DNA from: Riemerella columbina DSM 16469
GTDB taxonomy: Bacteria; Bacteroidota; Bacteroidia; Flavobacteriales; Weeksellaceae
Reading direction: 5' to 3'
Assembly (NCBI RefSeq): GCF_000374405.1
Contig: NZ_KB894273.1
Span: 1 to 64,000 of the forward strand
Length of the DNA: 64,000 bases
Made by a program: the position numbers and the translations under genes. This document shows positions 52,780-60,351 of the stretch, one piece after another; positions within the stretch are counted from its first letter, which is position 1; each line of letters opens with the position of its first letter. The notes under the pieces were generated by a model that did not search any database, was not told where the DNA came from, and worked only from the letters and a program-made list of their open reading frames with translations.

Positions 52780-55700
52780 TTACGCGGTTTCAACCTCAGG
52801 TACTGAATCTATCGAATTGACAAATTTAACCAATTGCGGATCTGAATCTTTTTGTATGAGGTTTCGGAGACTCTTTTTCAATTCATAAGCATCATCCCCT
52901 GCTGTATTTATTAAATCCATATAAAAATCTTTGTTTTGCAGAATCAATGAACGGCATGCCCCATCGGAAATTACAGGTTTCACTATTTTATCAATAACGT
53001 CTCCAGCTTGACTTTTCAAATTACCATGCGATCTAAGCCATGTTTCGAAAAATTGAAACTTTATTGCATTGATAGTCTTTTTACCGATGCAGAAATCATT
53101 TCTTATATCGGTAACTGTCGATTTAATTTTTCGTTTATCCAATCTTTCAACTATATTCTTGAAACAATTAGGGAAAGGATTCAAACTTTGAGTTCCAGAA
53201 GCAATATCCATCAGAATCTTTTTGCCAAATTCAGTCAAGTTATCTGGCAAGGATTTGATTTTAGCCAGTAAATGTTTTATTGCGACAAACCAATAATATG
53301 ATGTATGTGCTGTTCTTTGGGCGTATAATGTATCAACACTTATTTCAGACAACGCTTCGAACGCTATTTTATTGATATGATCGGTCAGGACATTGCTTAT
53401 TTTAGTGGTCAAATCGTAAAAAGATGCGTCAGGAATTACATCTTTAATATTGTTCTTAGTGATATACTTATCCAAATCGGTATTCCACTCTGCTAAATGC
53501 TCGATAAATACCTCATCCGTTACACCTATTCTGTTCTTAATATCTTCAAATTGGGGCAATATGTCTGAGAGCAATAATTTATAGCCAAGTTTATGATTTA
53601 CCATGTATTGTAGTGTTTCATTTAATAGCGGTATATTCCATCCCACACTATTTACTAATAAGTCTCCATGATCCACATAATAGTCCATGAGTTCTGCAAC
53701 ATATTTTATATCTCCACCCTCTATTAAGGAAACGGAATGACCATGTGCCAATTGCATGGCGACTAAATCGTAATATCCAGACTCTTTAATGTTTCGGCCA
53801 TCAGTTTCTAATTCAGAATGCAACTGATTTATGTAGGTTGAATCTAACGTTACAGGTAAAGGTCTTTCTTCGTCAGATGCCAATAAACGATAGGTTGTAA
53901 ATATAGCCCCTATATTATCTTTATTTACATTCTGTTCATCAATGCAATTCGTGATCGCTTGCAAAAGCGTTGGAAACGTATAGGTAGAATTATCTTTTAA
54001 CGTTTTTACAATATCTGCATGGTCGAAATTATCGGGTAGTAAGTTTGCCAAATAATTATCGAGCGCCTCCGAATTTGTTGCTACTTGATAATATTTATAT
54101 GCTTTAGTTGTCGCGTTATCCCGATAGGCAGCATCTGTTGCATTTGCAGCTTGAATATAATCGATAAATGTATTTGGCTTGACTGTTTTTGCTTCAATCA
54201 ATGACGTAAAATCGCACGCCAACTTATTTTGCGCAATAAACCTGTCTATTGCATCTAACGTTTTGAAATAGTCGCCGCCATTGAAGTCATTGAACCGAAC
54301 TATCTTCTTATATAATTGAGCAATCACATGGTTTTGGCTTTCCGTGTCTAAATGCAACAGCAGTTCTTGGTATTCGACAGGGAACACCTGCTTCTCTATG
54401 GATTCTTTTAATTTCAATTGTGCTATTCTTTGCCATACACGCAGAATAACATCGCTCTTTCGAGTTAATTTATGCAAACAATGTATAATCTTATCGATAA
54501 GCGCATTGTCCATACATTGTATAACTTCTTCTAATACAGTGTCAAATTGTTTATTAGTCTCTGCATATTGATTTATGTCGTGGTCTTCTTCTCCGTTGAT
54601 GCAGCCTTCAATATATTTTTTCAATGGAATTTGTCGAGCATCTTCAACATCGACACCATATACCAAAGCTGCAATTTCGCGTTGTGTTTGCAGATCATTG
54701 TTAATTATTGTTTGAATGCCATTCAGATAGTCGCCGGACAATATTTGTTCTACTGGATTTGCCAGAATATCCGTCTTCTTCAAACAGAACAATGCTATGT
54801 TTATCATCAAAATTTCGTTACACCACTCTTGTTTAAGAGCGACCATCTCATTGATATATGATATAATTTCCCTAACATTGGCATTAGGATTTACCAATCT
54901 GAATATCCGATTTATAGTTTCTTTCGCTTCATTTTCTGTTTCTCCAAATGCTTCAACAAACAGTTTGTTGAATATACTTCGATAGTCGGTAATAACAGGA
55001 GGAGCAACACGATAAACAATAGGGAAAGTTTTATTGATAAAATACTTGGTCAGTTGTTTCGTTTGTTCGTCGGTCTCATCTCCGAATGCACAAGCTAAAT
55101 GTGTTTCATCGAAAGGAATAACAGCCCAAACATTTTCAAAACCGCTATCGGCGAAGAACGTATGGATAGAAGACCATAATTCTTTTACTTTTTCAGCGGG
55201 GAGACGATCCATGTTGTCAAAAACAAGGACTAATTTACGTTGTCCTTTTTCCTTGATAAAATCAGAAATGTCTTGCATCCATGTTTTGAACTCGTAAACC
55301 GTTGGTTCGTCTTCGCTCAAAGTCTCATAGCAAACGTCCTTTTCGACTTTATCTTGATAAATAGCTAACATATAACTCCATCCATATTTATGATCTTTGC
55401 TATATGCCCATTTCCAAACGCACAATGCAATAAGAACTGGCAGTGCAGCTATGATAATAGACAATAAAGAAAACCACCATGTTGTGGGTGTAGGTTTTAC
55501 TGCATACGCAATAAATGTAAATATCGGAGTTAAAACTGCAACCAAAAATGCCGCAACCATACCATTACTGATAAGGGGATATTTTTCGGTTACGGTCTCC
55601 GTTTTACGGGCTAATAAATATTTCAGCTTTTCAGACCATGATACGGTTTTCGTACCTCCACCTTTGACTTTTATTGTTGCATTTCCAGATAGGATACCAT

Positions 55701-56034
55701 CATCAATAAGTTTGCTTGTAAGCAATTCCAATATAGAGCGGCGTTGCAAGTCCTCTTGATGTCCCCATGCGTCATACTCAAAAAAGTAATAGTCGTCTGA
55801 TAATTCACGTTCCAACATTTTAACCACGTTGGATTTTCCAGATCCCCAAATACCTTCGATGCCGATAATTCGAGGTAAAGTACATTCCTCATCCAATGAA
55901 TCATTCTGACAAAAATGGCGAGCAATAGTTTTTGCCAACCTTTCTTGCGAACCTCCATCGAATTTGTCAATACCACACGGTTTATTTTGGATAAACCGCG
56001 GATATTGCTGTTTGGATTGTAGTTTTGTTTCCAT
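52780..56034 (-). CDS. Large KAP-family P-loop NTPase
   Basis: The 1084-residue protein belongs to the KAP NTPases, many of which are membrane-linked and found in accessory DNA. The Walker A is GIWGSGKS at 61-68. Walker B is LVLVFDNMDRLP at about 268-279. Two membrane helices lie between them (about 158-179 and 188-208), which is the classical KAP arrangement. The C-terminal 700 residues are helical with no recognised domain. It is AT-rich against its ICE neighbours, suggesting separate acquisition. The DUF4143 ATPase gene ends 16 bases before its start, so the pair is one transcript. A phage-defence role is inference. Confidence 0.85.
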   Translation of the reverse strand: METKLQSKQQYPRFIQNKPCGIDKFDGGSQERLAKTIARHFCQNDSLDEECTLPRIIGIEGIWGSGKSNVVKMLERELSDDYYFFEYDAWGHQEDLQRRSILELLTSKLIDDGILSGNATIKVKGGGTKTVSWSEKLKYLLARKTETVTEKYPLISNGMVAAFLVAVLTPIFTFIAYAVKPTPTTWWFSLLSIIIAALPVLIALCVWKWAYSKDHKYGWSYMLAIYQDKVEKDVCYETLSEDEPTVYEFKTWMQDISDFIKEKGQRKLVLVFDNMDRLPAEKVKELWSSIHTFFADSGFENVWAVIPFDETHLACAFGDETDEQTKQLTKYFINKTFPIVYRVAPPVITDYRSIFNKLFVEAFGETENEAKETINRIFRLVNPNANVREIISYINEMVALKQEWCNEILMINIALFCLKKTDILANPVEQILSGDYLNGIQTIINNDLQTQREIAALVYGVDVEDARQIPLKKYIEGCINGEEDHDINQYAETNKQFDTVLEEVIQCMDNALIDKIIHCLHKLTRKSDVILRVWQRIAQLKLKESIEKQVFPVEYQELLLHLDTESQNHVIAQLYKKIVRFNDFNGGDYFKTLDAIDRFIAQNKLACDFTSLIEAKTVKPNTFIDYIQAANATDAAYRDNATTKAYKYYQVATNSEALDNYLANLLPDNFDHADIVKTLKDNSTYTFPTLLQAITNCIDEQNVNKDNIGAIFTTYRLLASDEERPLPVTLDSTYINQLHSELETDGRNIKESGYYDLVAMQLAHGHSVSLIEGGDIKYVAELMDYYVDHGDLLVNSVGWNIPLLNETLQYMVNHKLGYKLLLSDILPQFEDIKNRIGVTDEVFIEHLAEWNTDLDKYITKNNIKDVIPDASFYDLTTKISNVLTDHINKIAFEALSEISVDTLYAQRTAHTSYYWFVAIKHLLAKIKSLPDNLTEFGKKILMDIASGTQSLNPFPNCFKNIVERLDKRKIKSTVTDIRNDFCIGKKTINAIKFQFFETWLRSHGNLKSQAGDVIDKIVKPVISDGACRSLILQNKDFYMDLINTAGDDAYELKKSLRNLIQKDSDPQLVKFVNSIDSVPEVETA

Positions 56035-56050
56035 ATACGTAATTTATTGA

Positions 56051-57181
56051 TTATACGAACTCCAAATAATTCTCCCGATTTACCACATGAAACTCGGCAT
56101 AGGGATAGGCTTCTTGGAAGGCTTTCGGTGCGGCCGGCATTTTATTTCCCCACTTGAACTCCAAGGCGGTAAGACTGTCGGCACTCTCCTCAATCAGGTC
56201 GATTTCCTGTTTGTCGTAGGTGCGCCAGAAATAGAACTCCCTGTGCAGTCCCTCATTGAAGTTCGCTTTGCGCCGCTCTCCGATGATGTAGTTCTCCCAC
56301 AGCGCACCGACATCCTGCCGAATGGCCAGCGGTGAGAAAGCCCCGATAATGGCATTGCGAATGCCGTTGTCGTAGAAGTACCACTTGCCAGCTTTTGTAA
56401 CCTCCTTGCGTAGGTTACGCGAATAAGCCCCCAGACGATAGATAACGAAGACCTTTTCCAATAGGTCGAGGTATTTTTCAACGGTCGTCTTGCTCATGCC
56501 GAGTTGTTTACCTAACTCTTCGTAAGAAACTTCGCTGCCCAACTGAAAAGCTATCAATCGCAGTAGATCGCGCATCTTGCTCGAATTTTTTAAGCCGTCA
56601 ATTGCTAAGATATCTTTAAGCAGGTATGCACCGACAATATCACGTAGGTAGTCTGTTTTACGTTCATAGTTCTCCATCATTACTACTTCGGGATAGGAAC
56701 CGTAAATCAAGCGCGCTTCGAGGTTCTGGCGGGTTTCAAGTGCCGTTTCCGTCTGTGCGATTTCCCGTTGCGAGAATGGTGTAAGGAGAAATTGCGTACT
56801 GCGGCCGACCAACGGTTCACCAGTCTTATTCAGCAAATCGAATGACGAAGAACCACTTGCCAAGACACTTATTCCCGGTATTTCATCAACTATCAACTTC
56901 AGAATACTACCGATTTGTGGTATGTTCTGTGCCTCATCAATAGCCAGCAAATCAATACCATCCAATAAATGCCGATAATTGGCTATTGAGCGATTCTCCA
57001 ATAGTGCTAATGTGTCGTAGTCTTCGCCGTTGAGCATCATCGTCCTACCTGAATAGTTGTCCACAATTTTACGCATCATTACCGTTTTACCAACACGGCG
57101 AGCACCAAAAATCAGTACTGCTTTATTGGGCGCGATTCGTGCTGTAATCTTCTCTTGAAGTATTCTATTTACTGTTTCCAT
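56051..57181 (-). CDS. AAA_14/DUF4143 ATPase with PD-(D/E)xK-like C-terminus
   Basis: The 376-residue protein has a Walker A GARRVGKT at 26-33, Walker B LLAIDEAQN at 79-86 and a sensor LASGSSSFDLL. The middle has a winged-helix-like part (SYEELGKQLGMSKTTVEKYL). The C-terminal DUF4143 region holds KQEIDLIEE and LTALEFKWG (Glu326, Asp328, Glu341, Lys343), a nuclease-like spacing. It is first in the unit with the KAP gene. A -7-like TATCTTTG lies at 57200-57207 upstream. Function is not established. Confidence 0.85.
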   Translation of the reverse strand: METVNRILQEKITARIAPNKAVLIFGARRVGKTVMMRKIVDNYSGRTMMLNGEDYDTLALLENRSIANYRHLLDGIDLLAIDEAQNIPQIGSILKLIVDEIPGISVLASGSSSFDLLNKTGEPLVGRSTQFLLTPFSQREIAQTETALETRQNLEARLIYGSYPEVVMMENYERKTDYLRDIVGAYLLKDILAIDGLKNSSKMRDLLRLIAFQLGSEVSYEELGKQLGMSKTTVEKYLDLLEKVFVIYRLGAYSRNLRKEVTKAGKWYFYDNGIRNAIIGAFSPLAIRQDVGALWENYIIGERRKANFNEGLHREFYFWRTYDKQEIDLIEESADSLTALEFKWGNKMPAAPKAFQEAYPYAEFHVVNRENYLEFV

Positions 57182-57482
57182 ACCTTATAAAATATAATGC
57201 AAAGATAATCATATTTTTTTAATTGGCGAATTTTACAAAAAAAACGGGCTATTAAATGGCGATTTTTACAACCACAATCTTATGGAAGTTGTTTCATTGT
57301 TTTTAGTAATGATATATGTTCATACTATGATGACTCAATAATTTACCAGACATACGTTTCTGAAATTTGTCCTTATAGGAATGAAAAACTCACATATATT
57401 GTGCTAATTAATATATAATTAAATGAAAATAAAAAGACAGGATACGAGTATTCCTGTCTTCTCATATGTAATGGATATTTTT
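57182..57482. other. Intergenic region downstream of rteC, possible RteR small RNA locus
   Basis: No protein gene is visible here. It holds the probable promoter of the DUF4143 gene (minus strand TATCTTTG, 57200-57207) and the rteC terminator at 57434-57460. In CTnDOT a small RNA called RteR, which lowers transfer gene expression, is encoded just downstream of rteC, from literature recall. The equivalent place is here, but I cannot define its ends. Confidence 0.4.
57431..57460 (-). terminator. Terminator after rteC
   Basis: The 9-bp stem AAGACAGGA / TCCTGTCTT with a nine-base loop is followed on the minus strand by TTTTATTTT. It lies 23 bases past the rteC stop. Confidence 0.85.
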
Positions 57483-58088
57483 TTATTTTCTCATCCGCTC
57501 CAACTCCTCATCACGCAACATTCTCTCGTTCAGTTTTTCCTGCATCCTGTCAATGAAATAGGTGCGGCTTTCGTTCTTCCGGCGTTTGATATCAGTGTAG
57601 AAGCGGTAGCAGTCTTTAGAATCAACCCCGAATATCTTATAGAGAAGTGGGGCGAGCTGTTTGAGCGGCATATTGCCGTTGTTGATGCAGCCCATCACGT
57701 CTATGCCGTAGATAAGTTCCACGAGGTCGATGGCATTGCCCGTCCATTGAAGAAGGCTGGCGGTGGTTTCTGTTGCGTTGTTGGCGGATATTAGTGGTGG
57801 CACTTGGGGCGTGGCAAGGAATTTCTGCATCTTTCTTACGAAAGACAGAGCCTTGCTGACGTAGGCGGCAATCTCTCTTTTTTCTTCTGACAGATTACGT
57901 ACGGGATGGTGCTGCAACTCGATTTCGATGTAGGCAAGCGCGATGACGGTAAGGTTCATGTCCATGCCGCCGTTGCACAGTTCGATCACTTGGGTGGCGA
58001 AAGCCGTGTATGCCGTTTCCATATTGCAGTCGCCGGCTTCGTTTATCAGGCGGAAAAAGTCGGTTTCCGCCAGCAAGAAATAATTCAT
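57483..58088 (-). CDS. rteC: RteC, regulator of excision and transfer
   Basis: The 201-residue protein starts at 58088 (MNYFLLAETDFFRLINEAGD). Upstream in-frame starts at 58136 and 58151 would add 16 or 21 residues, so the start is uncertain. The sequence matches RteC: NLTVIALAYIEIELQHHPV and YKIFGVDSKDCYRFYTDIKRR with a helix-turn-helix in the C-terminal part. RteC is known to activate the excision operon of CTnDOT after RteB induces it. It has its own terminators on both sides, so it is a separate unit. Confidence 0.92.
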   Translation of the reverse strand: MNYFLLAETDFFRLINEAGDCNMETAYTAFATQVIELCNGGMDMNLTVIALAYIEIELQHHPVRNLSEEKREIAAYVSKALSFVRKMQKFLATPQVPPLISANNATETTASLLQWTGNAIDLVELIYGIDVMGCINNGNMPLKQLAPLLYKIFGVDSKDCYRFYTDIKRRKNESRTYFIDRMQEKLNERMLRDEELERMRK

Positions 58089-58171
58089 GGTTCTGTCAAT
58101 TTTGAAAATTACACTTTGTTTTCTGCGTGCGCACATGAATATAATTGGCAAAAAACGCGGCAGAAAATAAA

Positions 58172-58206
58172 AAATCCAACACTCAATTTTACAAAGTGCT
58201 GGATTT
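58172..58206 (-). terminator. Terminator after RibD-like gene
   Basis: The stem AAATCCAGCACT / AGTGTTGGATTT has one wobble pair and is followed on the minus strand by TTTATTTT. It ends the transcript of the RibD-like gene before rteC. Confidence 0.8.
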
Positions 58207-58326
58207 CAGAGGTATAAAATTCAGTATTTTTTCACAAGGACAAATTATCTCCGACTTAAATTGTTTGTAATCGGAACATTTATTCTATTCCTGAAAATAG
58301 AAATGTATGCTTGCCGCACATTTTGG
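58207..58326. other. Short AT-rich gap between RibD-like gene and its terminator
   Basis: No gene or clear motif is visible here. It lies at the 3' end of the RibD-like transcript. Confidence 0.4.
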
Positions 58327-58749
58327 CTATCTTGCTTTTTTATCAAGGATATAGATAATGCGACATACACCGTTGGGATAGCTTTTCAAAGAGGAAAGCG
58401 TCCAGTGTTGCTCTGGCAGAGCCGACTTAAAAAAATGTCGTCCGCTTCCGGATATGAAAGGAACGGTGTATAGTATGATTTCATCCACAGCGTGCATCCG
58501 CAGCAGTCCGTTTATATAGTCTGCCGTGTCCGGTGTGGCTTCCGCGAGGTAACGGATGTTTGTGCAGTCTTTTCTCCATTCGTGCAGCATTGAAATGGAA
58601 TAGTCCGGTGTCACACGGTAAAAGGCTTTCTTCCTGATTTCATCAAGACCGCAACGGTCAAGGCACAAATCCTGATGTGCTTTATCATATAACTCTGAAG
58701 AAAGACATCCGTCCATCGTCAGTACGGCGAGAATCTGAACTTTACCCAT
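58327..58749 (-). CDS. RibD C-terminal domain / dihydrofolate reductase-fold protein
   Basis: The 140-residue protein resembles the RibD_C fold, the NADPH-dependent reductase half of riboflavin biosynthesis. Evidence is the start KVQILAVLTMDGCLSSE, the DYSISMLHEWRKD segment and VDEIILYTVPFISGSGRHFF near residue 90. It is short for the family (about 170-220). Such genes are often found between rteB and rteC in CTnDOT-type elements. The substrate is unknown. A structured leader and a terminator precede it. Confidence 0.75.
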   Translation of the reverse strand: MGKVQILAVLTMDGCLSSELYDKAHQDLCLDRCGLDEIRKKAFYRVTPDYSISMLHEWRKDCTNIRYLAEATPDTADYINGLLRMHAVDEIILYTVPFISGSGRHFFKSALPEQHWTLSSLKSYPNGVCRIIYILDKKAR

Positions 58750-58776
58750 AATCGTTTCCTTTCGTTAGGCAAGGGT

Positions 58777-58803
58777 AAAAAAGTAGCGTGCAATTCACAC
58801 TAC
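58777..58803 (-). terminator. Terminator between rteB and the RibD-like gene
   Basis: On the minus strand GTAGTGTG pairs with CACGCTAC (one G-U) around AATTG, followed by six T. It lies 28 bases before the RibD-like start, and so could end the tetQ-rteA-rteB transcript or act as an attenuator. Confidence 0.8.
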
Positions 58804-58818
58804 CTTCAAGCGATGGCT

Positions 58819-58912
58819 CTGGTAAAGCCTTTACGGAGAGTACGTGAATGCACGCTATGCGTAAGCATAGCATAAGCATCACGCAATCGTCTCCGTAGTT
58901 CCAATTTACCAG
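58819..58912 (-). promoter_or_regulatory. Long folded element (possible structured leader RNA)
   Basis: Three nested inverted pairs build a 94-base stem: CTGGTAAA / TTTACCAG (58819, 58905), TACGGAGA / TCTCCGTA (58832, 58890) and GCTATGC / GCATAGC (58854, 58865) with the loop GTAA. It lies between rteB and the RibD-like gene, just before the terminator on the minus strand. No known riboswitch consensus was recognised. Confidence 0.55.
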
Positions 58913-59028
58913 ATTTTCGCTTGAAACGCCTTGCGGTCTTATCCTATATGTTGGCGGCGAAAAGCTCCTGCCAATCGCCGTTTTTCTCAAATGTTATGCA
59001 AAGATAGCCAAATTCAGTGAATTACGGG

Positions 59029-60351
59029 CTATGATTGCTTGAATTTATATTTAAGTCCATACTCTTCAAGTTTGCTGTATAGTGTTGTCCTGCCTATGCC
59101 GAGCAGTTCTGCGGCGACACTCCGGTTGCCGTTTGCCTGTTTCAACGCACGCAATATCCGCTCCTTATCCTCCGCGTCATTGCGCAAGGCGAAGCTGACA
59201 GTAGAGGTCGGTTTCGTCACGGCAAGTTCCAGATGCTCTTTCATGACAACACCTTCCTGCGCCTGCAATACAGCACCCATAACTTTCTGCCGAAGTTCCC
59301 GCACGTTGCCCGGCCATGCGTGTGTCAGCAACGCTTTACGTGCTTCGGAACTGAACCCGCTCACGCTACACTCCAGCTCTCTGTTTGCCATATCACGGAA
59401 GAACTCTGCCAGCGGCATAATGTCTTCTTGACAGTCACGCAACGGAGGAACGGTTATCCCGAAGTCGTGCAGGCGGTACAGAAGATCCTGCCGAAAACGC
59501 TTTTCATTCACCGATACCTCCAAATCTTCATTGGTAGCAGCGATGATGCGGACATTGAAATTCCGGTCTGCCTTGTCTCCGACCGGGCGATACCGCCTCT
59601 CCTGTATGGCACGGAGCAACATCTGTTGGGTTTCCAACGCGAGGTTTCCTACCTCGTCCAGAAACAACGTGCCGCCTTCCGCCTCATGGAAATATCCTTT
59701 CTTGGCATTGTCCGCACCTGTAAATGCACCTTTGACGTGTCCGAAGAAAGCCGACGGTGCAAGCTCTTTGGAGAGTGAACCGCAGTCCACCGCCACAAAT
59801 GGCTTGCCTGCACGTTTGCTCTTGTCATGCAACAGGTGGGCAATATGCTCCTTGCCCGTGCCGTTCTCACCAAATATCATCACGCTCATATCGGTGGCGG
59901 CTACCAGCCTTATGCGGTGCATGATTTTCTGAAAGGCGGAACCTTCACGGGCGAATATAGGCATACGGCGTTGTCCTGCCTGACGTTCTTTCAGTATGGA
60001 ACGGATCAGGGGGACAAGTTTATCCTCCACAAGCTGTTTGGGAATATAGTCTATCGAGCCGAGTTTCATGCTTTCCACGGCGGTATTAACTTCGGCGTAG
60101 TCGGTCATAATGATGAAGGGCTGCATCTTTCCCTCCTTTCGCATCCAGCACAAAAGGTCTATGCCACTGCCGTCAGGCAGACGCAGGTCGGCAACCACGA
60201 TATCATTATCTGTTGCCTGTTGCAGATGTTTCTTCGCGGTTGAGAGGTGGTAAGCCTTCATATTGCGGTAGCCCTCCCGTGACAGCATATTGCAGACATA
60301 TTCGCAATACACGATGTTGTCTTCCACCACAATTATTTTTGTCTTATCCAT
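59029..60351 (-). CDS. rteB: RteB, NtrC-family response regulator
   Basis: The 440-residue activator has a receiver domain with the phospho-acceptor Asp55 (VVADLRLPDG). The sigma-54 type AAA+ domain has GENGTGKE at 161-168 and GAFTGA at 208-213, and a C-terminal Fis-type helix-turn-helix (NRSVAAELLGIGRTTLYSKL) ends the protein. In CTnDOT, RteB activates rteC on tetracycline exposure. It overlaps rteA by 8 bases and is last in the tetQ-rteA-rteB operon. Confidence 0.95.
   Translation of the reverse strand: MDKTKIIVVEDNIVYCEYVCNMLSREGYRNMKAYHLSTAKKHLQQATDNDIVVADLRLPDGSGIDLLCWMRKEGKMQPFIIMTDYAEVNTAVESMKLGSIDYIPKQLVEDKLVPLIRSILKERQAGQRRMPIFAREGSAFQKIMHRIRLVAATDMSVMIFGENGTGKEHIAHLLHDKSKRAGKPFVAVDCGSLSKELAPSAFFGHVKGAFTGADNAKKGYFHEAEGGTLFLDEVGNLALETQQMLLRAIQERRYRPVGDKADRNFNVRIIAATNEDLEVSVNEKRFRQDLLYRLHDFGITVPPLRDCQEDIMPLAEFFRDMANRELECSVSGFSSEARKALLTHAWPGNVRELRQKVMGAVLQAQEGVVMKEHLELAVTKPTSTVSFALRNDAEDKERILRALKQANGNRSVAAELLGIGRTTLYSKLEEYGLKYKFKQS

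Noticed and set aside
58742-58990. Open minus-strand frame of 82 codons between rteB and the RibD-like gene
   Set aside because: It spans the long inverted repeat and terminator, has no domain and an odd composition.
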